A DNA stretch of 64,000 nt from a virus. Position numbers and translations under genes: made by a program. Where the stretch lies: IMG/VR virus record IMGVR_UViG_3300020473_002209, positions 62,001 through 126,000 of that record; one strand, written 5' to 3'. The notes under the pieces were generated by a model. That model worked only from the letters and a program-made list of their open reading frames with translations. It was not told the DNA's origin and searched no databases. Below, piece after piece: positions 49,315 through 56,400 of this stretch; positions within the stretch are counted from its first letter, which is position 1; each line of letters begins with the position of its first letter.

Positions 49315-50159
49315 CCAAGCACTTTTGATATTTGCTTCTGGACCCATGGATCACTTGGGTCCGCGCCTTTTGCGGTAATGGCATCTTGAACCCACTGTCT
49401 TCCCACCGGGTTTTGGACCGGTCCTTCGATAAAAGCAACTGCCGCTGCAGCCGCTTCTTCTTCTGCTGGACCCCATGCATATTCTGTGTTGTCAATAATC
49501 TCGAAATTTGAAAACATGCTCTGGTATGTTTCTAGGTTGGATTGCACGTCTGTCCACATTTCTTCAACTAAGTCTTCAGGGAGTACGCGCTCTCTTTTCT
49601 TGTTTCGCTCTTGAGCCATTTCCAGAGTTGTGTTAACGAACACCATCATCGTATCATAGCCGAGCTCTTCCACAGCAGCTTTTCTACGAGCGATTTTATC
49701 AGCATCTGCTCCAGTGCCGTCGATTATCATTCCCAACCGACCGATTTCAGCCGATCTCTGAGCCGTCTTCTTCATTTTTGACGCTTTGCCTCTTGGCGAA
49801 TCTGGCGGCTCTGTTACTGCTTTAAATTCTTCATCACTCATTGCAGCCAGATCGCTTGGCGATATACCAGCGTGCCTGAGGTACATCTCGAATGCCGGGT
49901 CGCTATTGATTATTCGGAGCCCCATGGAAGTTGAAGCTTGATTAGTTGCATTTTCAATTGCGTTTCCACCGAAAATCTCCCCAGCAGTATAGCTTTTGCC
50001 GCTACCAGGTCCGCCTGCCATGAAGACCGCCTTTAGGATCCCAGGGTCATAGATTCCCTCAATGATCAACCCAATAATCGCTTCGTTGATCTTCTGCTGT
50101 GTGTTATAAAGAATTTCTTCCCTTATGATTTTCCGCAGGTAAGCCTCGTTTAATTCCAT
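49311..50159 (-). CDS. P-loop kinase, zeta-toxin-like
   Basis: 282 residues. Walker A GGPGSGKS follows VFMA near residue 50; GMIIDGTGAD is the next conserved strand and QERNKKRERVLPEDLV the Arg-rich lid, as in zeta toxin and polynucleotide kinase-like enzymes. The N-terminus AYLRKIIREEILYN resembles the capsid tag. It may phosphorylate a nucleotide sugar, nucleic acid end or protein. ATG at 50159 lies 1 nt after the stop of the FtsZ-like gene; a TTG at 50174 overlaps it. Convergent with the HD gene. Confidence 0.75.
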   Translation of the reverse strand: MELNEAYLRKIIREEILYNTQQKINEAIIGLIIEGIYDPGILKAVFMAGGPGSGKSYTAGEIFGGNAIENATNQASTSMGLRIINSDPAFEMYLRHAGISPSDLAAMSDEEFKAVTEPPDSPRGKASKMKKTAQRSAEIGRLGMIIDGTGADADKIARRKAAVEELGYDTMMVFVNTTLEMAQERNKKRERVLPEDLVEEMWTDVQSNLETYQSMFSNFEIIDNTEYAWGPAEEEAAAAAVAFIEGPVQNPVGRQWVQDAITAKGADPSDPWVQKQISKVLG

Positions 50160-50160
50160 C

Positions 50161-51372
50161 TTACAGTCCGCCAAGAAGGGTGATCGCTATTAAGCCAGGG
50201 ATTCCTTCCTTTATATATACTCCTGAAAACAGCGTTGACGCTCGTCCGCCCACATAAGAAAAAGCAGACTCAAGGCGTCGGCTCACGTCAGGGTCGGAGG
50301 CCATATCTCCATTTACTACAAGCAGTAATGTTCCTGTGGCTGCTCCGCCTGAAGGTGTTGGGCAAGGTGAAGAGCGTAAGCAACCCTGGTAGACCAATGA
50401 CCCTAAATCGCTTCTAGTAACATCACGAACCACTGTGCTTCCGATGACCATCCTACCGTCAGTACTTAAGCACTTTTCAAGGTCCTTGGTGTCGAATGTT
50501 TGTATATCAGTATGCTCGTCAGCGAGCTTCAGTACTTGCGATAATAGCTTAGCAAAGTTTCTGTTAGCAGCAGGGAACATATTCATCATTCCCACTTTTC
50601 CCCTTAATAATTGGAGCTGCTTTTCATTGTCAATAATGATATGCGGTGCACCTTTGACATCTTCAATAAGAGATTTATAGTTTTTAGAAATAGTGGGGTT
50701 AAGCATCTCTTGTGCAGTAGGCTTGGAGATGATGTAAACAACTTTTCCAGACGCCTCGATAGAAGAAAGATACCGTGTTAAAGAACCATGCAGCTCATGA
50801 CATGCGGATCCTGTTCCACCACCGCCACCGGCACAAACGAATAACCAGTCTAACTGACCAAGTCGCGTTCTAACAGCGTCTTCAACAAACGCACTGTTTT
50901 CTTGTAAAACTTGCTTTCCAAGAACGATATCTTTTCCAACACCATCAGCTCCAGGCACCAGCACGAAGTGCGATTCTTCCAAACCACCAGGCTGATCTTT
51001 CTTAGTTGTGTTCACTAAAATAGTCTTGTTGAACCCGAGGTCTAAAAATGCTTTCGCTAATTTTCCACCACCTCCACCAACGCCGATGAACCCACAAGAA
51101 ATAGCGGATCTTGCTGAATTATCTGGTAATAATCTTTCGTCAGCTTCTGCTGGATCATCATCATAGGCCATTACGAAATCAAAATCATCACCCGCGTCTG
51201 GAGCGTTGATGTAAGTATCGTCTTCTTTTTCATCGATTTTTGACATTTGTTTTTCCTCTATTATGTTCCCGTCTGGGATCAGGATATTAAGAATTTCCTG
51301 TAGGCTTAAGTCTCTAAACCCTTCATCATGACTGAATTTCTTTCCTGCAAGGGACCAGCTTCCCGAAGCCAT
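50161..51372 (-). CDS. FtsZ/tubulin-family GTPase
   Basis: 403 residues. The tubulin signature is clear: AGGGGGTGSA (181-190) for phosphate binding, preceded by GFIGVGGGGGKLAKAFLDLGF (94-114), and the TFDTKDLEK segment gives the T7-loop Asp pair needed for GTP hydrolysis in the polymer. The N-terminal ~85 residues are extra and acidic. Two starts have good ribosome sites: ATG 51372 (GGAGAG) and ATG 51246 (GAGG), giving 403- and 361-residue forms. Phage tubulins (PhuZ, TubZ) move DNA or centre replication sites. Confidence 0.85.
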   Translation of the reverse strand: MASGSWSLAGKKFSHDEGFRDLSLQEILNILIPDGNIIEEKQMSKIDEKEDDTYINAPDAGDDFDFVMAYDDDPAEADERLLPDNSARSAISCGFIGVGGGGGKLAKAFLDLGFNKTILVNTTKKDQPGGLEESHFVLVPGADGVGKDIVLGKQVLQENSAFVEDAVRTRLGQLDWLFVCAGGGGGTGSACHELHGSLTRYLSSIEASGKVVYIISKPTAQEMLNPTISKNYKSLIEDVKGAPHIIIDNEKQLQLLRGKVGMMNMFPAANRNFAKLLSQVLKLADEHTDIQTFDTKDLEKCLSTDGRMVIGSTVVRDVTRSDLGSLVYQGCLRSSPCPTPSGGAATGTLLLVVNGDMASDPDVSRRLESAFSYVGGRASTLFSGVYIKEGIPGLIAITLLGGL

Positions 51373-51409
51373 ATCTGCTCTCCGCTAACCTGACCCCATA
51401 CTCATGTAT

Positions 51410-51417
51410 TAAATATG
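51410..51417 (-). promoter_or_regulatory. CATATTTA motif on minus strand, candidate late promoter
   Basis: Exact octamer in the orientation of the FtsZ-like gene, 37 nt before its ATG at 51372. It is inside the 3' end spacing of the upstream minus gene. Confidence 0.45.
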
Positions 51418-51428
51418 CGGTTTTAGGG

Positions 51429-51698
51429 TTAATTGTCTTCCTTAACTATGCGTAGCATCGAACACGCTGCTGGTCCAAAGAAACAACACTTACCACACTC
51501 AACGCAGTATTTGCCGATCTCTTCTTCAGTCTTAGTTTCGAGAAGCTCTTCCATTGATAGAAGGTCGTCTTTCTTTTCATTCAAAAACTGGCAATCGAAA
51601 AAGATTTGGTTTGCCAGATTCCAAGGATATTTCCTGCACGTTTCAGGTCTTTCGTCGTAGATGCTGCATACGTACTTTGTCTTGTTTTCTTTTCCCAT
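51429..51698 (-). CDS. Cys-cluster protein, YkgJ-like motifs in swapped order
   Basis: About 89 residues. It contains CSIYDERPETCRKYPW and then YCVECGKCCFFGPAAC. Both are hallmarks of the YkgJ zinc/iron-cluster family, where the CxxC-x-CC part normally comes first. The ATG at 51698 is preferred because the upstream in-frame GTG at 51731 lies in a terminator hairpin. Metal-binding role uncertain. Confidence 0.62.
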   Translation of the reverse strand: MGKENKTKYVCSIYDERPETCRKYPWNLANQIFFDCQFLNEKKDDLLSMEELLETKTEEEIGKYCVECGKCCFFGPAACSMLRIVKEDN

Positions 51699-51717
51699 AA
51701 TCCACTGCGAAGAGCTT

Positions 51718-51747
51718 AAAAAAGGAGGCACCCAATTGGGCGCCCCC
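51718..51747 (-). terminator. Intrinsic terminator
   Basis: A 10-bp stem (51724-51747, loop AATT, two G-U pairs on the minus strand) is followed on the minus strand by a run of T. It ends the small gene at 51761-51973. Confidence 0.8.
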
Positions 51748-51760
51748 TTCAGGATTGAGC

Positions 51761-51973
51761 CTACTTTTTCTCAACAAAAGCATAAAGCTTTTCAGCTTCA
51801 GCAATTACATCTTCCGATGTAAAAGGGTCAATAGGCTTCCTTTGATACCTTTTATCATTCTCAGCAAGAAAATGCTCATTCGCTTCCAGTCGACTTACTC
51901 TCTCAGAAACGATTCCCATCGCCATTCCCAACAATTCTTGGCGGAGTTGGTACCCGCTTTTATTATCTGCCAT
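51761..51973 (-). CDS. Small conserved T4-like phage protein
   Basis: 70 residues. SGYQLRQELLGMAMGIVSER and EDVIAEAEKLYAFV match a small protein often found in T4-like phages, without assigned function. GGAG lies 7 nt before the ATG. Own terminator downstream, tmRNA terminator upstream, so it is a separate unit. Confidence 0.7.
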   Translation of the reverse strand: MADNKSGYQLRQELLGMAMGIVSERVSRLEANEHFLAENDKRYQRKPIDPFTSEDVIAEAEKLYAFVEKK

Positions 51974-52021
51974 TTTATTCTCCTATAGTGTGTGTGTAAT
52001 AATCGAGTGTGGCATACACTC

Positions 52022-52066
52022 ATGAAAAAAATAAAGAAAGAGCAACGTATGTAAACGCTGCTCTTT
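52022..52066 (-). terminator. Intrinsic terminator of the tmRNA gene
   Basis: On the minus strand an 11-bp stem (AAAGAGCAGCG with CGTTGCTCTTT, one G-U pair, 8-nt loop; 52037-52066) is followed by a T-rich tail. It begins 9 nt after the tmRNA CCA end. Confidence 0.85.
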
Positions 52067-52074
52067 TATAAAGG

Positions 52075-52411
52075 TGGTGGAGGCGGCGGGAGTCGAACCC
52101 GCGTCCGCAATAGTCTTAGTTTGAGTCATCCACAAGCTTGTCTGATCATTTCTCCGACCAGTAGGATAGTCACTGCATTTTTTGCCTCCGCTGTGACCGA
52201 GTGAGGACTGGTGGGCTTTTATTCCTCAGCAGGACCAACTGCTCAAGCCTAAATTGGATAGATGGCTTTAGGCGGCCACCCGATTAAGCGGCTAAGCGCT
52301 CTTCGAAGTGATTGTTGTTATTTGCAACTATTGTTTTGAACGATTAGGGGCCGTTTCTTACCCGCTTGCACTCTCCCCTTGATTCTACCCCGTCGAAGCC
52401 GTTACGCCCCC
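52075..52411 (-). ncRNA. ssrA: Transfer-messenger RNA (one-piece tmRNA)
   Basis: A 337-nt tmRNA that rescues stalled ribosomes. The 5' end GGGGGCGTAACGGCTTCGAC and the 3' end with GGGTTCGACTCCCGCCGCCTC, then ACCA form a 7-bp acceptor stem (one G-U) and T-arm; CCA is encoded. The message part (52325 to 52284) reads GCA AAT AAC AAC AAT CAC TTC GAA GAG CGC TTA GCC GCT TAA. With the charged Ala the tag is AANNNNHFEERLAA, ending in the LAA used by ClpXP. A TATAAT sits at 52438-52433. It is not split, unlike alphaproteobacterial tmRNA. Confidence 0.95.
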
Positions 52412-52463
52412 GTTAAATGTTTGGTTTTTCTTATTATATTTATCGACATCGTAGTTTTTACGA

Positions 52464-52471
52464 CATATTTA
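52464..52471 (+). promoter_or_regulatory. CATATTTA motif, candidate late promoter
   Basis: Exact octamer 35 nt before the GTG at 52507 and divergent from the tmRNA. The 52412-52506 gap holds this motif, the tmRNA promoter on the other strand and the ribosome site, nothing else visible. Confidence 0.45.
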
Positions 52472-52506
52472 GACATAACTTCGCCCATTTAAAGAGGTAC
52501 CTATTC

Positions 52507-53388
52507 GTGGATGAGCTTAAGCTACTCGAGGCAGTATTAGACCGCCTTCGAAATTACGAAAAAATTGACGAGTGCATAATAGTCGGCGGCGAGGTGGACG
52601 GTGACCACGTTCTTGCAAAATCCAGAGACAGAAACTACCATGCTAGAGTTGAGATCATTCGTGATTTGCTAGATGACGGTACTGAGATAGTATATTTTGA
52701 AGACCTCGATACAGGTTATGCCGAAGGCATGAATTCCCACGGTTTGGGTGTTATTAATTCTGCTCTTTCTATTGCTGATGATGAGAAAGCGAAAGACAAG
52801 ACGAAGGGCAAGGTCAATTCTGACGATGGCCCAAGAATGATAAACGCTCTACAGTACCAGGACATAGATGAAGCCATAAAGTCTCTGGTTGGTTTTATGG
52901 GTGGCATCAAGGGACACACATTCGTCGGCAATCCCCAGTCTTTGTACAGCATCGAGATGTCTTCAGCTCACACTCCTGTAATTACACCCCTAGATCCTAC
53001 GACTGGTTTCGATGTACGCACAAATCATGGTATGGATCACGACGGTGCAGGATATTCTCCAGAGCGCCGCCCAGACGACTACATGTCTTCTAAAATACGG
53101 AAAGCACAGGCAGAAGTAGAGCTATCTGATGTCGCAGATTTTGAAGAAATCGCTCCTGCTTTAGCTCAGCAAAACTTCGACGCAGGCTCAAACAACAATA
53201 TGCTACGTAGAACAGAACCTGATAGCGGGATGGTGACTACTTCACAAGTTGCCATGCATCTTCCCAAGAAAGAGTTCATTTTCTACTATTTCCCTGATGA
53301 GTGCGATTTTGAGGGGATTGTTGATAAAACTCCGGAAAATTACGAGCCAAAGATCAATATTCGAGTAATAGAGCGTCCAGAAAGCTAG
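52507..53388 (+). CDS. NTN-hydrolase-like protein (C45/acyltransferase-like)
   Basis: 293 residues. The order of IVGGEVDGDHVLAKSRDRNY, the TEIVYFEDLDTGYAEGMNSH region, GLGVINSAL and VRTNHG resembles the peptidase C45/acyltransferase group of NTN hydrolases, but the usual N-terminal Cys is not seen after the initial strand. So it may be inactive or use another residue. The GTG at 52507 has AAAGAGG 9 nt upstream; the longer frame from ATG 52417 would begin next to the tmRNA end and cover its divergent promoter. Confidence 0.6.
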   Translation: MDELKLLEAVLDRLRNYEKIDECIIVGGEVDGDHVLAKSRDRNYHARVEIIRDLLDDGTEIVYFEDLDTGYAEGMNSHGLGVINSALSIADDEKAKDKTKGKVNSDDGPRMINALQYQDIDEAIKSLVGFMGGIKGHTFVGNPQSLYSIEMSSAHTPVITPLDPTTGFDVRTNHGMDHDGAGYSPERRPDDYMSSKIRKAQAEVELSDVADFEEIAPALAQQNFDAGSNNNMLRRTEPDSGMVTTSQVAMHLPKKEFIFYYFPDECDFEGIVDKTPENYEPKINIRVIERPES

Positions 53389-53390
53389 AC

Positions 53391-53419
53391 TTGTACAACC
53401 TACTGTACTTTTCTACAAT
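53391..53419 (+). promoter_or_regulatory. Sigma-70-like promoter
   Basis: TTGTAC at 53391-53396, a 17-nt spacer, TACAAT at 53414-53419, 12 nt before the ATG at 53432. A TATATTTA (53419-53426) overlaps it. Confidence 0.5.
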
Positions 53420-53431
53420 ATATTTAAGGAC

Positions 53432-54196
53432 ATGCCTATTAAGAGGATCATAGCTTTTGATTTTGATGACACACTTGCGCAGACTGTGTCAACAATCGGT
53501 GTACGTCGAATTTTAGACGATGGAAATTCCATTGATGACGCAATGCTGGATGGAACATTCGAAGACTGGTTATTAGACAACAATATCCAGTATACCAGGA
53601 ATGAGCACGGGTTTTATTGGTTAGACTCTGCAAATTTCGCTCTTTATGAAGAGCTTCAGGTTCCGGATGGATTTAAGGATGAAATAGACTATTCGGGAAC
53701 GGCTTCTATTGATATGTCACTATCGAAAGGTATCGCCTCTATGCTCGGTAAACTGGCAGAGGCGCAAGCAGACCCTGATACACTTGCGCTCGTTGTAACA
53801 GCAAGAGCTGGTAATAAAGACATGTATAGCCCGGCTCGGGGAGCGAATATAACACCGCAGAACAGACAGCAGATCATTCAGTTTCTTAATGACAATGGTA
53901 TCGGCATATCTGACGGACAGTTACATACAGTGGGAGATATGGATGGCGAAACACCCGCTGGTAAGGCATCTGTGCTGGCTGGGTACCTTGATCAACATCA
54001 ACCGGAAGAATTAATCTTTTATGATGACAGTGAAAGAAATGTCCGCGCAGTAGCTCAACTTTGTAAGCAATATTCACCTGATGTTAAGATTTCTGCATAT
54101 CGTGTTGCCAATGGTTCGGCTTCTAGCCCAGAAACCTGCACTGAGAGTATAAAAGACCGTCTCCGCAAAATACTTATGACAGTATTACGGGGATAA
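53432..54196 (+). CDS. HAD-superfamily hydrolase
   Basis: 254 residues with the HAD motifs: AFDFDDTLAQT (Asp nucleophile and Asp+2), LVVTARAG (motif II Thr), Lys in AGKASVL and IFYDDSERN (motif IV acidic pair). A cap lies between motif I and II. Likely a phosphatase. It ends IKDRLRKILMTVLRG, a helix like the capsid tag, directly before a gene starting with the tag. First gene of the 53-59 kb island. Confidence 0.8.
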   Translation: MPIKRIIAFDFDDTLAQTVSTIGVRRILDDGNSIDDAMLDGTFEDWLLDNNIQYTRNEHGFYWLDSANFALYEELQVPDGFKDEIDYSGTASIDMSLSKGIASMLGKLAEAQADPDTLALVVTARAGNKDMYSPARGANITPQNRQQIIQFLNDNGIGISDGQLHTVGDMDGETPAGKASVLAGYLDQHQPEELIFYDDSERNVRAVAQLCKQYSPDVKISAYRVANGSASSPETCTESIKDRLRKILMTVLRG

Positions 54197-54200
54197 GTGT

Positions 54201-54500
54201 ATGAAGGTCTTACGAGAGTACATTAGGGCTCTTATCAAAGAAACATATCAAAGTCATTCGTTCGAACCAAAAGAGGGCGATATGATTGTGAATGTCAATG
54301 ACAATTGCAAGCACCGGGGTAGCGAGGGTGCTGTCGTTTCTGTTGAAGAATTACCACATGAGCAAGGAAAGGTTGTTGGGTACCGATGCACAAACTCTGG
54401 CCCAACATGGGGCGAAGGTGATGTTCTTAAGAAGACGATGGACCAACTAGAGCCGATGCTAAACCCTGCTGGAAGATCGTATACTGTTCGTAGAAGGTAA
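54201..54500 (+). CDS. Capsid-tagged SH3-like protein
   Basis: 99 residues. The tag is MKVLREYIRALIKET, with the site Leu-Ile-Lys-Glu. The rest is a small barrel (KEGDMIVNVNDNCKHRGSEG; GAVVSVEELP) ending in a basic tail. After processing, an ~84-residue barrel would remain. GTG-free ATG start 4 nt after the HAD stop. Confidence 0.7.
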   Translation: MKVLREYIRALIKETYQSHSFEPKEGDMIVNVNDNCKHRGSEGAVVSVEELPHEQGKVVGYRCTNSGPTWGEGDVLKKTMDQLEPMLNPAGRSYTVRRR

Positions 54501-54501
54501 A

Positions 54502-55701
54502 ATGATAACTGAACTTTGCATATTTGATTTTGATGCAACTCTTTTTATGAGCCCAATGTTTCCTGATGACTGGGAAGGTCATACCGGTGATTGGTTTGAC
54601 ACACTTCAGTCTCTCACTCCTCCATGTGTTGTTGACCCGGGCCCGCTGTGGATTGGTAGCTCTGTATCAGCGGCACAAGAAGCCATCAGCCGACCTGAAG
54701 CTTATGTCGTTCTCATGACTGGTCGAGGGATGTCACCAGAGTTGTATGAGAGAGTATCTGAGCTCGTATCATCAGCTGGTTTATCATTTGATGAAATCCA
54801 TCTGAAGCCAGGCGGCAGAACCATGGGCTGGAAATCATCGATGCTCGAGCAATTTATTCAGAAGTTTCCAGATCTTCAGACTGTGCAAGTTTGGGAAGAT
54901 AGGTCAGACCACTTAGACCACTTCATACAGGTTGCAGAAGCAGCAGGTCTTGAAGCTATACCTCACTTTGTTGGTAATGTTCTTAAAGACCCATGCGTAC
55001 TCGATGATCCAGTTCAGGAAGCAGCGCTGCGACAGTACGTGAGAGACTTGTTGGTCGAGGTTAATGAGTACGGCTGGAATAAAGCTGACCGGAAGACTAT
55101 GGGCCAAGACGGAAAAGCTAATGGTCGTCAAAAGAAAAATTGGGTAGGCCAGAACACCAATGACGTGATTACCAACTGGTATAAGAAGATGGGTCTGGCT
55201 GAAGCTATTGGGCTATTAGCGGAAAAAGACAACTCAGCTGGATCCGGACAGAGATACATCTATCGTGGTATGAAGATTGATATGGGAGAGGCTGGCTTGG
55301 CTTCTCAAATTAGAAAGATAGCCCAAAACAAGCCCGCCGGTATTAGCGAGCGAGAAGCCGGCTCCTTTATTATGGGTAAATTACAGAATGAAACTATCGG
55401 CGAGTCTTGGACTACGAACCAGGACGTTGCAGCCAATTTTGCAGATGCATGGGAAGCTACAAATAGGGGCAGCACTCTTCACGTAATGTTTACTGGTAAG
55501 ATACCAAACGAATTTGGATATGATCCCACCACCACTGGCGAAGAGCCTGCGATGTTCGAAGACGAGAGCGAAGTTAGGATCCCAAAAGGTGAAGAGATTG
55601 AAATAGCCAATGTCGCAGTTTTTATTGCAAGCAAGAAGGGCGGCAAGATGTGGCAGAAGTTTCAGCCTGTTGCGTTTAATCTGGGGAATGTTAAGGCATG
55701 A
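54502..55701 (+). CDS. HAD domain - capsid tag - ADP-ribosyltransferase fusion
   Basis: 399 residues in three parts. Residues 1-165 are a HAD-like domain (CIFDFDATLF, VVLMTGRGMS, VWEDRSDHL) like the Swiss-army-knife RNA-repair type. Residues 175-186 (ALRQYVRDLLVE) are the capsid tag placed internally. Residues ~245-395 look like a mono-ADP-ribosyltransferase of the R-S-E class: YRGM (Arg255), ESWTTN (301-306) and EDESEVRIPKGEE with Glu355-x-Glu357 near the end. T4 Alt is such an enzyme, packed in the head and injected to modify host RNA polymerase. The substrate here is unknown. Confidence 0.8.
   Translation: MITELCIFDFDATLFMSPMFPDDWEGHTGDWFDTLQSLTPPCVVDPGPLWIGSSVSAAQEAISRPEAYVVLMTGRGMSPELYERVSELVSSAGLSFDEIHLKPGGRTMGWKSSMLEQFIQKFPDLQTVQVWEDRSDHLDHFIQVAEAAGLEAIPHFVGNVLKDPCVLDDPVQEAALRQYVRDLLVEVNEYGWNKADRKTMGQDGKANGRQKKNWVGQNTNDVITNWYKKMGLAEAIGLLAEKDNSAGSGQRYIYRGMKIDMGEAGLASQIRKIAQNKPAGISEREAGSFIMGKLQNETIGESWTTNQDVAANFADAWEATNRGSTLHVMFTGKIPNEFGYDPTTTGEEPAMFEDESEVRIPKGEEIEIANVAVFIASKKGGKMWQKFQPVAFNLGNVKA
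55024..55059 (+). other. Internal capsid-targeting-like segment (codons for ALRQYVRDLLVE)
   Basis: Codes for the tag motif between the HAD and ADP-ribosyltransferase domains; cleavage after Leu-Val-Glu would separate them. Confidence 0.6.
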
Positions 55702-55967
55702 ACCAGCTAAAAGAAAAAATCCAAGAATTTGTTGAAGACTATATCAACCCAGCTCTCGCAGCTCATTCCGGCCACTTGGCTGTTGAAGATTTTGACGATG
55801 AAGGTGTTCTACACGTCAGACTAAGTGGGGGCTGCCAGGGTTGCGCCGCTTCTAAGCAAACGCTGCAGGGGCAAGTAGGCGCGTACCTTACCGAAGAGTT
55901 TCCAGAAATAACAGGGATTGTAGATTTAACAGACCATGCTGAGGGAGAGAACCCTTATTATGCCTAA
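55698..55967 (+). CDS. NifU C-terminal domain (NfuA-like) Fe-S protein
   Basis: 89 residues matching the NifU-C/NfuA scaffold: EFVEDYINPALAAHSGHLAVE, then LSGGCQGCAASKQTLQ with the CxxC pair that holds a 4Fe-4S cluster, and the terminal helix. It could supply clusters to phage or host enzymes. No Fe-S enzyme that needs it was recognised nearby. ATGA overlap with the fusion gene. Confidence 0.85.
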   Translation: MNQLKEKIQEFVEDYINPALAAHSGHLAVEDFDDEGVLHVRLSGGCQGCAASKQTLQGQVGAYLTEEFPEITGIVDLTDHAEGENPYYA

Positions 55968-56400
55968 TTTTAGAGCTATCTTTTTGCTGCTGCTAACGGG
56001 TTGTACTAATCAAGAATCGCCTATAATACCCTGCGAATCAGACCAAACATCTCAAACAGGTGTTTACGAGATGACGACCTCAGAAATCTTAGGAGATTGC
56101 GGGTCCATGGGCAGTTTACCTGTAACGATTGATAACGGCATCGTCCTACTAGACGAAGGAGTTGGCTGCACCATGATCGATTCATCTTGGTCTGATGGTA
56201 CTTGCACAACTGAGTCTGTATTCGACTGCGACGACGGTACTTGGGTCATGCACCTCGAGTGGTCAGTAGCAACAGACCCTATCGACGAAAGCAAACTTAC
56301 AGGAACTTTATTGGCAGATATGTCAAAATGGAATGGGATCTACACTTGCTATAGTGAGTATGATTTTGATGCTGTAAGAACTGGAGACATTGTAGAATGA
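55960..56400 (+). CDS. Predicted lipoprotein
   Basis: 146 residues. MPNFRAIFLLLLTGCTNQ is a short signal peptide with lipobox LLTGC; the mature part is Cys-rich (8 or so Cys) and acidic, beta-like. It should be anchored in a membrane, facing the periplasm or surface. It might block reinfection or serve lysis. ATG at 55960 overlaps the NfuA-like gene by 8 nt. Confidence 0.72.
   Translation: MPNFRAIFLLLLTGCTNQESPIIPCESDQTSQTGVYEMTTSEILGDCGSMGSLPVTIDNGIVLLDEGVGCTMIDSSWSDGTCTTESVFDCDDGTWVMHLEWSVATDPIDESKLTGTLLADMSKWNGIYTCYSEYDFDAVRTGDIVE

Noticed and set aside
50161-51372. Evidence for a nucleus-forming jumbo phage
   Set aside because: A tubulin-like gene alone is not enough; no shell protein or multisubunit phage RNA polymerase was seen in the window, and the replication genes are T4-like.
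52412-52506. Start of the NTN-hydrolase-like gene at ATG 52417
   Set aside because: It would begin 6 nt from the tmRNA 5' end and cover its divergent promoter; the GTG at 52507 has a clear ribosome site and starts at the conserved domain.
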